Assembly (NCBI GenBank): GCA_963728995.1 | Contig: CAVSMD010000001.1 | Span: 186,001 to 250,000 of the forward strand | Length of the DNA: 64,000 nucleotides | Reading direction: 5' to 3' | Source: FEN-1219 sp963728995 | Lineage (GTDB): Bacteria; Pseudomonadota; Gammaproteobacteria; Steroidobacterales; Rariloculaceae | Made by a program: the position numbers and the translations under genes | The notes under the pieces: generated by a model | What the model saw: only the letters and a program-made list of their open reading frames with translations | Databases searched by the model: none | What the model was told of the DNA's origin: nothing | Shown here: positions 48,681 through 58,328 of the stretch, one piece after another | Layout of the letters: each line of letters starts with the position of its first letter | Position numbering within the stretch: position 1 is the stretch's first letter

Positions 48681-49157
48681 CTAAGCGGCCTCGTCGGGCG
48701 AGGTGGCCGTGGGGCCGCGCAAGTGGTCCGCAAAGGCGCGACACGCATCGGTCGTCGTAAACACCCCGGCGAGCTTGCCGTGCCGCGTGACGACTGCCGA
48801 GCCCAGTTTGTGCTCGGCCATGTGAGTCAGCACGTCGACCAGAGGCGTCGCGAGCTCGACGATGTACGAATCCGCGACGAAAACATCGCGTACCTTGAGC
48901 TCGCGCGCGCTCGGATAAGCGAAGTCCGGTCCCAGCATCAGCTTGATGTCACGATCCGAGACCAGCCCCACGAGCTTGCCCGCGTCGATCACGGGCAAAT
49001 GCCGAATCCGATGCTCGCGCATCAACCGTAGCGCTTCGTCGACGGGCACCTCCGCGTCGATCGAGTAAGGGAAGGGCGTCATGACGTTCTTCAGGGCCGG
49101 CGGACGTTTCACGAGTCGCTCCACGATAGCCAGGGATGCGTAGGGAAATTCCAGCAT
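48681..49157 (-). CDS. CBS-domain-pair protein
   Basis: A 158-residue stand-alone pair of CBS domains. First domain around residues 20-80 (VMTPFPYSIDAEVPVDEALRLM, HLPVIDAGKLVGLVSDRDIK), second 85-150 (VRDVFVADSYIVELATPL, KLGSAVVTRHGKLAGVFTTTDACRAF). Such proteins bind adenosyl nucleotides and signal energy state. Start taken at 49157; a longer in-frame reading overlaps the next gene. No partner enzyme is fused or obviously linked. Confidence 0.87.
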   Translation of the reverse strand: MLEFPYASLAIVERLVKRPPALKNVMTPFPYSIDAEVPVDEALRLMREHRIRHLPVIDAGKLVGLVSDRDIKLMLGPDFAYPSARELKVRDVFVADSYIVELATPLVDVLTHMAEHKLGSAVVTRHGKLAGVFTTTDACRAFADHLRGPTATSPDEAA

Positions 49158-49228
49158 TCCGTGTCCGCCCTGCCCATACGTAGTTGTGACAGGGGCCCCG
49201 ACGGCACATACCGCCGGCAGGCGTCGTT

Positions 49229-49969
49229 TCAGGTGTACTTCCGTCGTTCCCAAACCTCTCGCTGGTAAACGCCACCGTCCGGCTTCCGATACGTCGCGCT
49301 GTTTTCCTTGTTCTTCGCGATCATCGCGTCCACGTCCGACGAGACCTCGATCTCCGACTCCCAGTGCTCCCGCTTGAAAGGGATGATCTGCGCGTAGGGC
49401 GTGCCGGCCGGCAGGACTCCGCGAACGCCCTTGAGAAAAAAGAACGGCATCGTGCCGGGCAGGTGCACCCTGTCGTTGTCGACGACCCCGCTCGTCGTCA
49501 GGAACGGCAGCTCGAATCGATTGAGCGGATGAGTATAAAGAGCACTGTAGCCTTGCGGCAGCTCTACCGCCCAGTCCGCCCACCACGCGAAATGCTTGGT
49601 GTGATAGCCCCTGGGGTGAGCGAATTGGGGCATCGGCTCACGGTCCACGAGAAAGTTTCGATGCTGCTCGTCCAGCACGCGCGCGTGGATGTCGCCCGCC
49701 GCATCCTCCGAAAACTCGATATCGCAGGGGGTCTTGTAGGTATAGCCGGTGCCCATGACATCGAGCACCGCCGGGCAAGCCTTCCACGTCGGCATCTTGC
49801 CGCTGCCATCGGCCGCCTCCGCCGGTCTCCCCGTCGCCCGGTCCGGAACGAACCAATCCGCATTGCGGTACCAATCGGGCAGCGTCTTGATGATGGGTCC
49901 CGGCCTGGAGGCGCTGTTCTCGTCTAGCCAAGGTCTGTTCGATACGAATCTGATCTTCTTGGTGTCCAC
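49229..49969 (-). CDS. Unknown protein of a phage-associated type (DUF6065-like)
   Basis: A 246-residue soluble protein with no signal peptide. Pattern: KTLPDWYRNADW, TWKACPAVLDVMGTGY, an aromatic-rich middle (FAWWADWAVELPQGYSALYTHPLNRFE), VVDND, and YAQIIPFKREHWE near the end. From memory this order is that of a family common in T4-like cyanophages and scattered in bacteria, with no known function; the name DUF6065 is tentative. No other phage gene is near. It ends 72 bp upstream of the CBS gene on the same strand. Frame and codon use match the surroundings. Confidence 0.75.
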   Translation of the reverse strand: MDTKKIRFVSNRPWLDENSASRPGPIIKTLPDWYRNADWFVPDRATGRPAEAADGSGKMPTWKACPAVLDVMGTGYTYKTPCDIEFSEDAAGDIHARVLDEQHRNFLVDREPMPQFAHPRGYHTKHFAWWADWAVELPQGYSALYTHPLNRFELPFLTTSGVVDNDRVHLPGTMPFFFLKGVRGVLPAGTPYAQIIPFKREHWESEIEVSSDVDAMIAKNKENSATYRKPDGGVYQREVWERRKYT

Positions 49970-50023
49970 TGGTGGCGTCGCCCTCTACTTCACCGGTAAC
50001 GGCCGTCGTTCCTTTGCTTGGTC

Positions 50024-50056
50024 GCTCGCTGGCGGAGCGAGCCTGCCGCCGGCAGG
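50024..50056. repeat. Two adjacent hairpins in a gene-free gap
   Basis: GCTCGCT (50024-50030) pairs with AGCGAGC (50036-50042), and CCTGCC (50042-50047) pairs with GGCAGG (50051-50056). They lie in the 212-bp gap between divergent genes, where I see nothing else. They could be a small extragenic palindrome or a leader structure for the DUF2721 gene. Confidence 0.35.
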
Positions 50057-50181
50057 CAGCAACGGGTCACTTGGGGGGTTCAGACGATACCATCGAATGC
50101 GTTGGACCGCTTATCAACACGCCGCCGAAAGCTCATACTTGGCCGCGCGCGCACCCGCGTCCAACGAATAACAAAAAACCT

Positions 50182-50658
50182 ATGACTCCGACCGCCGCGA
50201 TCGCCGGGGTGATCCAACTCGCCGTGGCCCCCGTGTTTCTGCTCGCCGCCATCGCCGGATTGCTCGGCGTGATGTCGACGCGACTCGGCCGCATCATCGA
50301 CCGCGCGCGCGTGATCGAGCGCCGCATCCCGTACGCGCGGCACGACGAGCAGCGCTCGTTGCTGCGCAGCGAGACATCCGTCCTGTGGCGGCGCATCGCG
50401 TTGATCAACTGGGGAATCAGGCTGTGCGTCACGGCCGCCCTCACCGTCTGCCTCGTCATCGTCTCGCTGTTCGTCGGCGCGTTCGTCACGCTCAACATCT
50501 CGGTCTTGATCGCCGTGCTGTTCGTGCTGGCAATGATTCTGATGGTCGTCGGCCTGCTGTTCATGCTGCGCGAGGTCAACATGTCGACGCATCACATGCG
50601 CCAGGGCATGGAGATCGCGTTCGACGAGGGCACGTCGACGCCGCCGGATCGAAGCTGA
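50182..50658 (+). CDS. DUF2721 membrane protein
   Basis: A 158-residue inner-membrane protein with three membrane segments: residues 6-30, about 75-100 and 108-132. The DUF2721 pattern is AIAGLLGVMSTRLGRIIDRARVIE after the first helix, and LLFMLREVNMSTHHMR at the end. Function unknown. The ATG at 50182 puts the first helix right at the N-terminus as in relatives. Stands alone. Confidence 0.87.
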   Translation: MTPTAAIAGVIQLAVAPVFLLAAIAGLLGVMSTRLGRIIDRARVIERRIPYARHDEQRSLLRSETSVLWRRIALINWGIRLCVTAALTVCLVIVSLFVGAFVTLNISVLIAVLFVLAMILMVVGLLFMLREVNMSTHHMRQGMEIAFDEGTSTPPDRS

Positions 50659-50742
50659 CGCGCCTGCGCTCGATTCAGCCCGACACTCACGCGGCGCCGG
50701 CGGGCAGTCCGACCAGCGCGGCGCGACACTGCTGCGCGAGGC

Positions 50743-51744
50743 TCAACCAGCCGTGGAGCGAGCCGCCGCGGGCCGTTCCTCGAGTCCGCGCGTCGTCTGC
50801 AACGTCTTCGTCACGCGTTGCACGGTGCCGAGATCGGTCCAGGCGCAAGCCGGGATGCGCATCACGCGAAACGCCGCACCATACCGCTCTGCGAGGTCAC
50901 GCGAGAAGTCGACGTTGTCGAGACGAAGATAGAGCTCCGCAAGCGCCGTCGTCGACGCGCCGAGCAAGGCATCGCGCACGGCCGAGCGCATCCGCCGCGC
51001 AAGCCCGCGATCGTAGCGATTGAACACCTCGAGCAACGTGCGCGCGTGCGCCGCGACGATGAAGACGTTCCAGAGCGCGCCGCCTGCGATCAACGCTTCT
51101 GCTTCACCCACCGTGGGCTTCTCGACGAAGCGCGCGACCCGTGCGAGCCCGGCGGGGGAATCACCTGCCGGCACGATGTAGCCGAGCTCCGGGTCTGCCT
51201 CCTCGGGCGTGACACCGAGCAGCAACACGTCGGCGGGCCTGGCGCGGACGGCGGCGACTGCGCGCCCGAGCGCCGCTGCGAGCACGCCCTCCTCGCCTAC
51301 GTGGTGATCGGCGGGCAGGATCACGACGGAGGCGTGCGGATCGCGCTCGAGGATGTTCAGCAGCGCGAGCAGGATTCCAAGCGCCGTGCCGCGATTCTGT
51401 GGCTGGACAAGCACGTTCGCTGGCTCGAGGCCCGCGAGTGACGCGCGCCACCATTGGGCATGCTGCCCGGCGACCACCGCACAGATTCGCTGCCGGGGCG
51501 CAACCGCCGCAGCCCGCTGCAACGCCTCGTCCAGCAGGGAGGCCCCACCGCGCAGCGAGCAAAACTGCTTCGGCACGGCCACCCCGCTCGGCGTGGTCGT
51601 CAGCGAACGCAGGCGGCTGCCCTCCCCGCCCGCCAGCACGATCGCCCACGTGCCGCCGCTCGGGCTGACGCGGCGCGCTGCCGGATCGACCACGGCGGCA
51701 GGGATGGCATCGGCACGGGTCGGCTGCGTCACGGCGGGCTCCAT
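50743..51744 (-). CDS. Mannose-1-phosphate guanylyltransferase-like nucleotidyltransferase
   Basis: A 333-residue sugar-1-phosphate nucleotidyltransferase. VLAGGEGSRLRSLT near residue 35 is the nucleotide loop, KQFCSL replaces the usual PKQFL of GDP-mannose pyrophosphorylases, VILPADHHVGEE is the metal Asp region, ELGYIVPAGD and VARFVEKPTVGEA the sugar sites, and LWNVFIVAAHARTLLE follows the family. It would make GDP-mannose for exopolysaccharide, but lacks the C-terminal isomerase domain of AlgA-type enzymes and has no other polysaccharide gene next to it. The first 28 residues are an extra leader. It is followed on the same strand by nothing co-directional nearby. Confidence 0.83.
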   Translation of the reverse strand: MEPAVTQPTRADAIPAAVVDPAARRVSPSGGTWAIVLAGGEGSRLRSLTTTPSGVAVPKQFCSLRGGASLLDEALQRAAAVAPRQRICAVVAGQHAQWWRASLAGLEPANVLVQPQNRGTALGILLALLNILERDPHASVVILPADHHVGEEGVLAAALGRAVAAVRARPADVLLLGVTPEEADPELGYIVPAGDSPAGLARVARFVEKPTVGEAEALIAGGALWNVFIVAAHARTLLEVFNRYDRGLARRMRSAVRDALLGASTTALAELYLRLDNVDFSRDLAERYGAAFRVMRIPACAWTDLGTVQRVTKTLQTTRGLEERPAAARSTAG

Positions 51745-51825
51745 CGATCGTCCTGGCTCGATGATGAAGGCACAATCTGACAGAACGCTGACAGCCCACG
51801 GCCGAACCCGATCGGCCGAGCTCGA

Positions 51826-53251
51826 TCAGCCGAAGCCGCGCAGCGCGGACGGCGTCGCGTGCTCCGCCGGCGCGACGGCAATGCCGAGCGGCAGCTGCAT
51901 GCGCACACGCGTGCCGACCGCACCGGGTCCCACGTCGAGGATCAGCGTGCCGCCATGCAGCTCCGTGACCTCCTTGACGATGGCAAGCCCGAGCCCGCTG
52001 CCGGAACCGCGCGCGTTGCTCGCACGGACGAAGCGCTCGAACACGTGCTCGCGCTCGCGCTCCGGAATGCCGACACCCGTATCGAGCACCTCGACATAGG
52101 CAAGGCCGTCCTCGGCGCCACACCGCACCGTGACGCTGCCCCCGGGAGGCGTGTGCTCGACGGCGTTGCTCGTCAATGCCTTGACGGCCTCGCCGAGCAG
52201 CCAGCCAATGCCGCGCACGGCCGCCGGTTGCAGCTCGGCGCCGAGATCGACGCCCGCCCGCGCGGCCATCGACCACGTCTCCGTGATCACGGACTCCGCG
52301 ACGACGGTCAGGTCCACGTCTTCCCAGTCCCAGCGCGGGCTGGCCGACTCATCGGCACGCGCGAGAGTCAGCAGCTGATGCGTGGTTCGGCCGAGAAGGC
52401 GCGCGCCGTCGAGGATACGTTCGAGGCGCTGGCGTCGCCCCGGATCTTCCTCGCTGCCGCACATGAGCTCGAGCTGGGCCTGGATTCCGGTCAGCGGCGT
52501 GCGCAGCTGATGAGCGGCATTGTCGAGGAAACGCCGCTGGCTCAACGCGCCTTCGCGGACGCGCGCGAACAGCCGGTTCAACGCTGCGACGACCCCGCGA
52601 ATCTCCGTCGGCACGTCACCGACGGCCACCGGCGTCAAGTCGTTTGCCGAGCGGCGCGAGATCTGCTCCTCGACGACGCGCAGCGGCGCCAGGGAGCGAT
52701 TCACGCCGAACCAGATCAGCGCCAGAATCAGCGCGAGCACCACGCCGTCGGTCGCGATCGCGCCCGGATAGCAGCCGCGCGCGCATCTGGTCGCGCTTGT
52801 GCGTCGTCTCGCCCATCGTGACCGAGAGCCCGTAGTTGCCCACGTAGGTCCGATAGCCCACGAGTCGCACGGGCACTCCGCGATACTCGGCATAGGTCTG
52901 CAGCCTGTTCCCGGTCAGGCGCGAGGGGTCTGGAAGATCATCGTCGCCGGCGACGAACGAGCCGTCGGCTGCGCTCACGCGAAAGAACACGGAGTCCTGC
53001 GAGTCGGCGCGCACGATCGCAAGCGCGTCCGCCGGCAGCGACAACTCGAGATGCCCGGCGTCGTCGGCGCGGACGTGCGCGGCAATCGCGAGCGCGGACT
53101 CGAGCAGCGCCTGATCGTACGCTTCCGTAAACGGCGGCAACACTCTGAGGTACGTGACCACGCTTCCGGCGATCAGGACAGCGGCTGCCGGCAAGAACAG
53201 CGTGACGAACAAGCGCCAGCGAATCGAAGTCGCTTGCTCAGCCGCCGTCAT
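51826..53251 (-). CDS. Sensor histidine kinase, one frameshift
   Basis: Inner-membrane kinase of about 475 residues, partner of the regulator at 53238-53903. It has a first membrane helix (LFVTLFLPAAAVLIAGSVVTYL), a 130-residue periplasmic domain (2CSK_N-like: LAIVRADSQDSVFFRV, VGYRTYVGNYGLSVTMGE), a second helix (VLALILALIWFGV), HAMP, the phosphoacceptor H-box NAAHQLRTPLTGIQAQ, N-box NAVEHTPPG and G-boxes DTGVGIPE and GSGLGLAIV. The frame breaks near 52768 before the second helix; removing one base gives LLPGAIATDGVV. Its start overlaps the regulator gene by 14 bp. Resembles QseC/TctE-type sensors. Confidence 0.92.
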
Positions 53252-53903
53252 CGAGGCGGTACCCCATGCCGCGCACTGCATGGATTCGGGCCGCGACACC
53301 GAGCTTGCTGCGGAGTCGCGACACGTACTGCTCCACGGCGTTGGGCGTGAGATCGTGGCGCCAGTCGGCGACCGCCTGGAGCAGCTTGTCCTTCGACACG
53401 AGCCGGCCGGCGTTCAATACCAGGCACTCGAGAATCGCCCATTCGCGCTGGGTGAGGTCGAGCGGCCGGCCCTCGGCACTGACTTCGCGATGCGCCATGT
53501 CGAGCTCGAGCGTACCGACTACGACGTGGGAGCTCGCCACGGCATTCGCACGGCGAATCAATGCGCGACAGCGAGCCACGAGCTCTGGCACGTGGAACGG
53601 CTTGGTCAGATAGTCGTCGGCACCGAGATCGAGGGCAGTGACCCGGTCCGACACGCCATCGCGCGCGGTCAGGATCAGTGCCGGCAGCACTCGACCGCGG
53701 GCTCGTAGGCCCTGTAAGAGCCGCAGGCCGTTCTCGCGCGGCAGCCCGATGTCGATCACGAGCAGATCGAACGCCTCGGCGTGCAACGCCGTTCGTGCGC
53801 TTTCCGCGGACCCTACGAGATCCGCGGCGAAGCCGGCCGCCGCCAAGGCCATCCTGACAGCATCACCCACTAAAGGATCGTCTTCGACGATCAGCACTCG
53901 CAT
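53238..53903 (-). CDS. OmpR-family response regulator
   Basis: A 221-residue regulator: receiver domain with the acidic pair EDD at 7-9, phosphoacceptor Asp in LLVIDIGLP near 51, LTARD and KPF, then a winged-helix domain (DLTQREWAILECL, VEQYVSRLRSKLG, RGMGYRLDD). It is of the QseB/PmrA/TctD type, which bind two tandem half-sites spaced 11 bp apart. Such sites are present just upstream at 53951-54008, so it probably controls its own operon and the divergent UrcA gene. Confidence 0.94.
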   Translation of the reverse strand: MRVLIVEDDPLVGDAVRMALAAAGFAADLVGSAESARTALHAEAFDLLVIDIGLPRENGLRLLQGLRARGRVLPALILTARDGVSDRVTALDLGADDYLTKPFHVPELVARCRALIRRANAVASSHVVVGTLELDMAHREVSAEGRPLDLTQREWAILECLVLNAGRLVSKDKLLQAVADWRHDLTPNAVEQYVSRLRSKLGVAARIHAVRGMGYRLDDGG

Positions 53904-53950
53904 GGCGCGAAACCTCTGCCCAGTCGCCGCCTCAGCGTAGCGCCGCTTCG

Positions 53951-54008
53951 CTGACGAATCCCTGACGGCCCTTGGCGAGCGAATGCGCACACGTCAGCGC
54001 CGCGTCAG
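53951..54008. promoter_or_regulatory. Operator: two pairs of 11-bp-spaced direct repeats
   Basis: CTGACG at 53951-53956 and 53962-53967 (start-to-start 11 bp), and its reverse complement CGTCAG at 53992-53997 and 54003-54008 (again 11 bp). OmpR-family dimers bind head-to-tail half-sites with this spacing. One pair points to the two-component operon, the other to the UrcA gene, in the 189-bp divergent gap. Confidence 0.7.
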
Positions 54009-54092
54009 GCGCCCGGCGAAACATGACACTGTCGCTCGATGATTTTCGAACGACGCGTATCAGGTATACCCACAACATGGAGGACTCGTCTC

Positions 54093-54503
54093 ATGACGCT
54101 TCGCAACTCGACACTGGCCTTCGTCGCAGCCGCGGTCACCACGTTTGCGGCGTTGCCCGCGCATGCCGTCGATCGCGCGCCTGCTGCCGATAGTGTGACC
54201 CATTCGGTGACCGTTCGTTACCACGCGAGCGACCTGAACAGCTCGGCGGGCGCGGACCGGTTGCTGTCGCGAGTCAGCGGCGCGGCGGCCAAGGTCTGCA
54301 CGATACCGGGCTCGCCGGCGTATGACTTCCTGAACGGCGGATTCCGCAGCTGTCGACAGGCGGCGATCGAACGTGCCGTGGAGCAGGTCGGCCGACGGAC
54401 GCTGACGGCGGCCTACAACCAAACCTATCCGGAGGACAGGCTGCCCGTGGCGGCCGCGCAGACACCGCGTCGAGCGGCCACGGCTCGGCGGAAGGTCGGC
54501 TGA
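54093..54503 (+). CDS. UrcA-family exported protein
   Basis: A 136-residue protein with a signal peptide (to about residue 25, AHA-VD) and the UrcA domain: SVTVRYHASDLNSSAGADRLLSRVSGAAAKVC, then a second Cys in FRSCRQAAIERAV that should form a disulfide. The last 25 residues are Ala/Arg-rich. GGAGG at 54079-54083 sets the ATG at 54093. UrcA proteins are periplasmic and of unknown function, frequent in sphingomonads and Steroidobacter relatives. It is divergent from the two-component genes and shares their operator region. Confidence 0.9.
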   Translation: MTLRNSTLAFVAAAVTTFAALPAHAVDRAPAADSVTHSVTVRYHASDLNSSAGADRLLSRVSGAAAKVCTIPGSPAYDFLNGGFRSCRQAAIERAVEQVGRRTLTAAYNQTYPEDRLPVAAAQTPRRAATARRKVG

Positions 54504-54557
54504 GCGGTGCCGCGGCGTCTCGGCTACGGGAAGGGCTTGGAGATCACGCAACGATGA

Positions 54558-54590
54558 CGAGAGCCCGGGCAGCGACGCGCCGGGCTCTCG
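54558..54590. terminator. Bidirectional terminator between UrcA and HU genes
   Basis: Perfect 11-bp stem CGAGAGCCCGG (54558-54568) and CCGGGCTCTCG (54580-54590), 11-base loop, between the convergent ends of the two genes. Confidence 0.75.
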
Positions 54591-54636
54591 CAGTCGTGGT
54601 CGCCGCGCGGGCGTAAGCGGCGCGACGAGCAGAATG

Positions 54637-54948
54637 CTAGTTGACGAGGTCCTTGAGGTTCTTCAGCGCGAGAATCCGCACCTTCTTCGAAGCCGGCTTG
54701 GCCTTGAAGATCACCTTCTCCTTGGTGAACGGGTTGACGCCTTCACGCTCCTTCGTGGCGGGCTTTTTCACGACCTTCATCTTCAGCAGCCCCGGCAGCG
54801 TGAACAGACCTGCGCCGCGGAGGCTCTTCCTGATGACGCCGTTGAGTGACTCGAACACCGCCGCGACTTGCGCACGCGAGAGATCGGCATCTTTGCAGAT
54901 CTGAGCCACAATTTCCGACTTCGTCGGTGCCCCACCTTTCTTTGCCAT
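54637..54948 (-). CDS. HU/IHF-family DNA-binding protein
   Basis: A 103-residue histone-like protein. The N-terminal helical part is SEIVAQICKDADLSRAQVAAVFESL, the strand region GLFTLPGLLKMKVVKKPATKER, and the arm region NPFTKEKVIFKAKPASKKVRI. It matches the HU-like variant found in many beta- and gammaproteobacteria (with GLFT-PGL and NPFT blocks) rather than HupA/HupB. It has a GGAGT box before the ATG at 54948. Stands alone. Confidence 0.92.
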   Translation of the reverse strand: MAKKGGAPTKSEIVAQICKDADLSRAQVAAVFESLNGVIRKSLRGAGLFTLPGLLKMKVVKKPATKEREGVNPFTKEKVIFKAKPASKKVRILALKNLKDLVN

Positions 54949-55101
54949 TCTTTCGACTCCTCGTTGGGATAGCGACGGAACAACACGCTCCGCGCGATTC
55001 GGCGCGCACCATAACACGGCCCGCAACGAAGGGCACGACACTCGTGCGCGGCCACTGCGCTCGCGTTCGTGCTGTGGTTGCATCGCCGTGGCGCACGACG
55101 C

Positions 55102-55922
55102 TCAACGTCCCTCAGCCCCCGGTGTCGCCGTGACCCCGGAGTCGTGTCGGGGGAATCCGCTCGCGTCGATCGTCTCGAGATAGCCATGCCACACTGCATG
55201 GCCAATCACCGGAAGAATGACGGCCAAGCCAATGAAAAACGTTGCAAAACCGATCAGCAATCCCACGACGATCAGGATCAGCCATAGCGTCATCACCCGC
55301 CGATTGCGAAGCACGGCATTCACCGAGGTTACGGCTGCCGTCACGGCGTCGACCCGCCGGTGCACGATCATCGGCAGCGAGAACGCGCTGACCGCGAACG
55401 TGACGCCGGCGAACATGGCGCCCACGACCGTGCCGACCGACAGGTACGTCGCCAGGTCGCGCAGCGTCGGCTGGCCGCGCATCGGGAAGAAGACGCTGAC
55501 CATGGCCCCCGCCCTGGCCCAGACCAGGAAGATCACGAGCAGCACGAGCGTGAACACGAGCTCGTTGCCGAGGTGCAACCTGGCAGCCCGAGCGCACGGC
55601 TTCCGGCAACGACGGAGCGCGGCCCGCGCTCGAGCTGCGCGCTCAGGACGTACAGGCCGGTACAGGTCAACGGCGCGATGAACACGAATCCGCCGACCAT
55701 CGCGAGCATGAACCAGTAGCTGCCATAGCGCCACGCGAGCCACGATACCGCCGCCATCGCTCCGGCCATGAAGACGCCGTAGCAAAGGCTCTGCGGCCAG
55801 GCACGTCGGAAGTCGATCAGCCCGAGTCGCAGCCAGCGCAGCGGCGCCCCGAACGACAACGTGCGACACGGCACGACGAACGGCAACGTGTCTGGATCGA
55901 TCTGCTGCGCTTCGCCGGTCAT
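55102..55922 (-). CDS. DUF2189 integral membrane protein, one frameshift
   Basis: About 273 residues with six membrane segments and the DUF2189 pattern: FGAPLRWLRLGLIDFRRAWPQSLCYGVFMAG at the start, FIAPLTCTGLYVLSAQLERG, later FSLPMIVHRRVDAVTAAVTSVNAVLRN and a final HAVWHGYLETI. The frame breaks near 55586, with a base apparently missing before ARLHLGNELVFTLVLL. The ATG at 55922 fits. Family function unknown; some relatives lie next to cytochrome oxidase genes, and this one is 200 bp from ccoN, divergent. No FNR-like box is visible in 55923-56122. Confidence 0.85.
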
Positions 55923-56122
55923 GGACAGCCCCCGATCGTCCCGCGGCACCCTAAAGTGTAACGCTTCGCCAAGCGAACACCGCCCTCGTAGATACCGAAG
56001 CATCCGAACGGTCCGAAATGGGACGTGCGTCGCGCGCTCGTAGAATTACGTATCACGTCGCTGTGGCTGCAAACGCATACTGCGCGCGCACTTCCGGTGC
56101 CCCGGAGAAAAAGGCTACCTGC

Positions 56123-57542
56123 ATGGAAAGCACCAACGTTTACTACGACAAAGTCGTCCGGCAATTCGCGGTAATGACCGTCGTGTGGGGCATCGTCGGC
56201 ATGGCCGTCGGTGCACTGATCGCAGCACAGCTGATATGGCCGGCGTTGAACTTCGATCTGCCCTGGCTCAGCTATGGCCGACTCCGGCCCTTGCACACGA
56301 ACGCAGTGATCTTCGCCTTCGGCGGCTGCGCGCTATTCGCCACTTCGTATTACGTGGTGCAACGGACCTGCCACGTGCGGCTGTTCATGCCGAGGCTCGC
56401 CAGCGTTCACGTTCTGGGGCTGGCAGGCCGTGATCGTCGCGGCAGCCATCACGCTGCCGCTCGGCATGACGCAGAGCAAGGAGTACGCGGAGCTCGAGTG
56501 GCCGATCGACCTGCTGATCGCCGTGGTCTGGATCGCCTACGCGGTCGTGTTCTTCGGCACGCTTGCCATCCGCCGCGTGAAGCACATCTACGTCGCGAAC
56601 TGGTTCTACGCCGCCTACATTCTCACGGTCGCGCTGCTGCACATCGTGAATAGCCTCGCGATCCCCGTCAGCATCGACAAGAGCTACTCGCTGTTCGCCG
56701 GCACCGTCGACGCGATGGTCCAGTGGTGGTACGGGCACAACGCGGTCGGCTTCTTCTTGACGGCCGGCTTCCTCGGAATCATGTACTACTTCGTGCCGAA
56801 GCAGGCGAACCGGCCGATCTACTCGTACCGCCTCTCCGTCGTGCACTTCTGGGCGCTGATCTCCATATATATGTGGGCCGGCCCCCATCACCTGCACTAC
56901 ACGACGTTGCCCGATTGGGCGCAGTCGCTCGGCATGGTGTTCTCGTTGATGCTGCTCGCGCCGTCTTGGGGCGGCATGATCAACGGCATCATGACGTTGT
57001 CAGGCGCGTGGCACAAACTGCGCACCGATCCGATCCTGAAGTTCATGATCGTCTCGCTGTCGTTCTACGGCATGTCGACCTTCGAAGGCCCGATGATGTC
57101 GATCAAGACCGTCAACGCGCTGTCGCACTATACGGATTGGACGATCGGTCACGTGCACGCGGGAGCGCTCGGGTGGGTCGCGATGATCTCGGTCGGGGCG
57201 CTCTACAACCTGGTGCCCCGCGTATACGGCAAGCAAGCCATGTACAGCACGCGGCTCATCGACCTGCACTTCTGGACCACGACGATCGGCATCGTGCTCT
57301 ACATCGCCTCGATGTGGATCGCCGGCGTCATGCAAGGGCTCATGTGGCGCGCGGTGAATGACGACGGCACTCTGACCTACAGCTTCGTCGAGAGCCTCGA
57401 GGCCACGCATCCCTTCTACATCGTGCGCCTGCTCGGCGGGCTGCTCGTGCTCGGCGGCATGTTCGTCATGGCCTACAACGTCTGGAAGACGGCGGAGCTC
57501 GGCCGACGAATCGCGCCGGTACCGGCGCTAGAGCCGGCTTGA
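56123..57542 (+). CDS. ccoN: cbb3 cytochrome c oxidase subunit I, one frameshift
   Basis: Catalytic subunit of the high-affinity terminal oxidase that reduces oxygen to water. About 472 residues, 12 membrane helices. Marks: RLRPLHTNAVIFAFGG (low-spin haem His), WWYGHNAVGF (copper/active-site His), WAGPHHLHYTTLPDW, and WTIGHVHAGALGW. The frame breaks near 56405; removing one base gives ASFTFWGWQAVIVAAAI and joins the two halves. ATG at 56123 with GGAG upstream. First gene of ccoNOQP. All haem and metal ligands I can check are kept, which argues that the gene is functional in nature. Confidence 0.95.
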
Positions 57543-57552
57543 GGGCACCGTC

Positions 57553-58162
57553 ATGAAACACGAAGTCATCGAGAAAGCCACGGGCCTGCTCGGCGTGCTG
57601 ATCGTGATCACGGTCAGCATCGGCGGCCTGGCCGAGATCGTTCCTTTGATGATGTCCGCACCGGCCGCCGAGCCGGCACCCGGCGTCAAGCCGTATACGG
57701 CGCTGCAGCTCGCAGGCCGCGACATCTATCAACGCGAAGGCTGCTACAACTGCCATTCGCAGATGATTCGGCCGTTCCGCGCCGAGACCGAGCGCTACGG
57801 GCACTACTCGCTGGCGGGCGAGTCCGTGTACGACCACCCGTTTCAATTCGGCAGCAAGCGTACGGGCCCCGACCTCGCACGCGTCGGCGGCCGCTACAAC
57901 GACGAGTGGCACCGTGTGCATCTGCTGAATCCGCGCGATCTGGTGCCGGAGTCGAACATGCCGGGCTACCCGTGGCTGGCCAAGAATCACGTTGGACGGT
58001 CGAGTCGTGACGAAGCGGCTCGCGGCCCTGCGCACGATCGGCGTGCCGTACAGCGACGCGGATATCGCCGGCGCGGCGGCCGCCGTTCAAGGCAAGACCG
58101 AGCTGCAGGCCCTGATCGCGTATCTGCAGGGTTTGGGCACCGCTACCAAACGGAGTCGCTGA
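57553..58162 (+). CDS. ccoO: cbb3 oxidase monohaem subunit II, one frameshift
   Basis: Membrane-anchored cytochrome c. About 202 residues: N-terminal helix (LGVLIVITVSIGGLAEIVPL), haem site CYNCHSQM near 70, and the NMPGYPWL loop that supplies the axial Met. The frame breaks near 57994; removing one G gives VDGRVVTKRLAALRTIGVPYSDADI and the gene ends with ALIAYLQGLGT and TGA at 58160-58162. It starts 10 bp after ccoN. Confidence 0.94.
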
Positions 58163-58163
58163 G

Positions 58164-58262
58164 ATGGATATCGGCACTTTCCGCGGTCTCGTGACGGCGG
58201 TGCTCATGCTTCTGTTCATTGGCCTCGTGATCTGGGCCTACAGCCGCGGCCGCCACGCGTGA
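58164..58262 (+). CDS. ccoQ: cbb3 oxidase small subunit
   Basis: A 32-residue, single-helix protein in the exact ccoQ position, one base after the ccoO stop: MDIGTFRGLVTAVLMLLFIG at the start, then LVIWAYSRGRHA. CcoQ stabilises the oxidase or its assembly. Its size hides it from most gene finders. The basic end after the helix fits a cytoplasmic tail. Confidence 0.85.
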   Translation: MDIGTFRGLVTAVLMLLFIGLVIWAYSRGRHA

Positions 58263-58328
58263 GTTCACGGCCGCCGCCGCCTTGCCGCTCGAGGACGACG
58301 ACGCCTCAATGGACGGAGACTCATTGAC

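Noticed and set aside
55923..56122. FNR/Anr box before ccoN
   Set aside because: No TTGAT-N4-ATCAA-like site is present in the gap.
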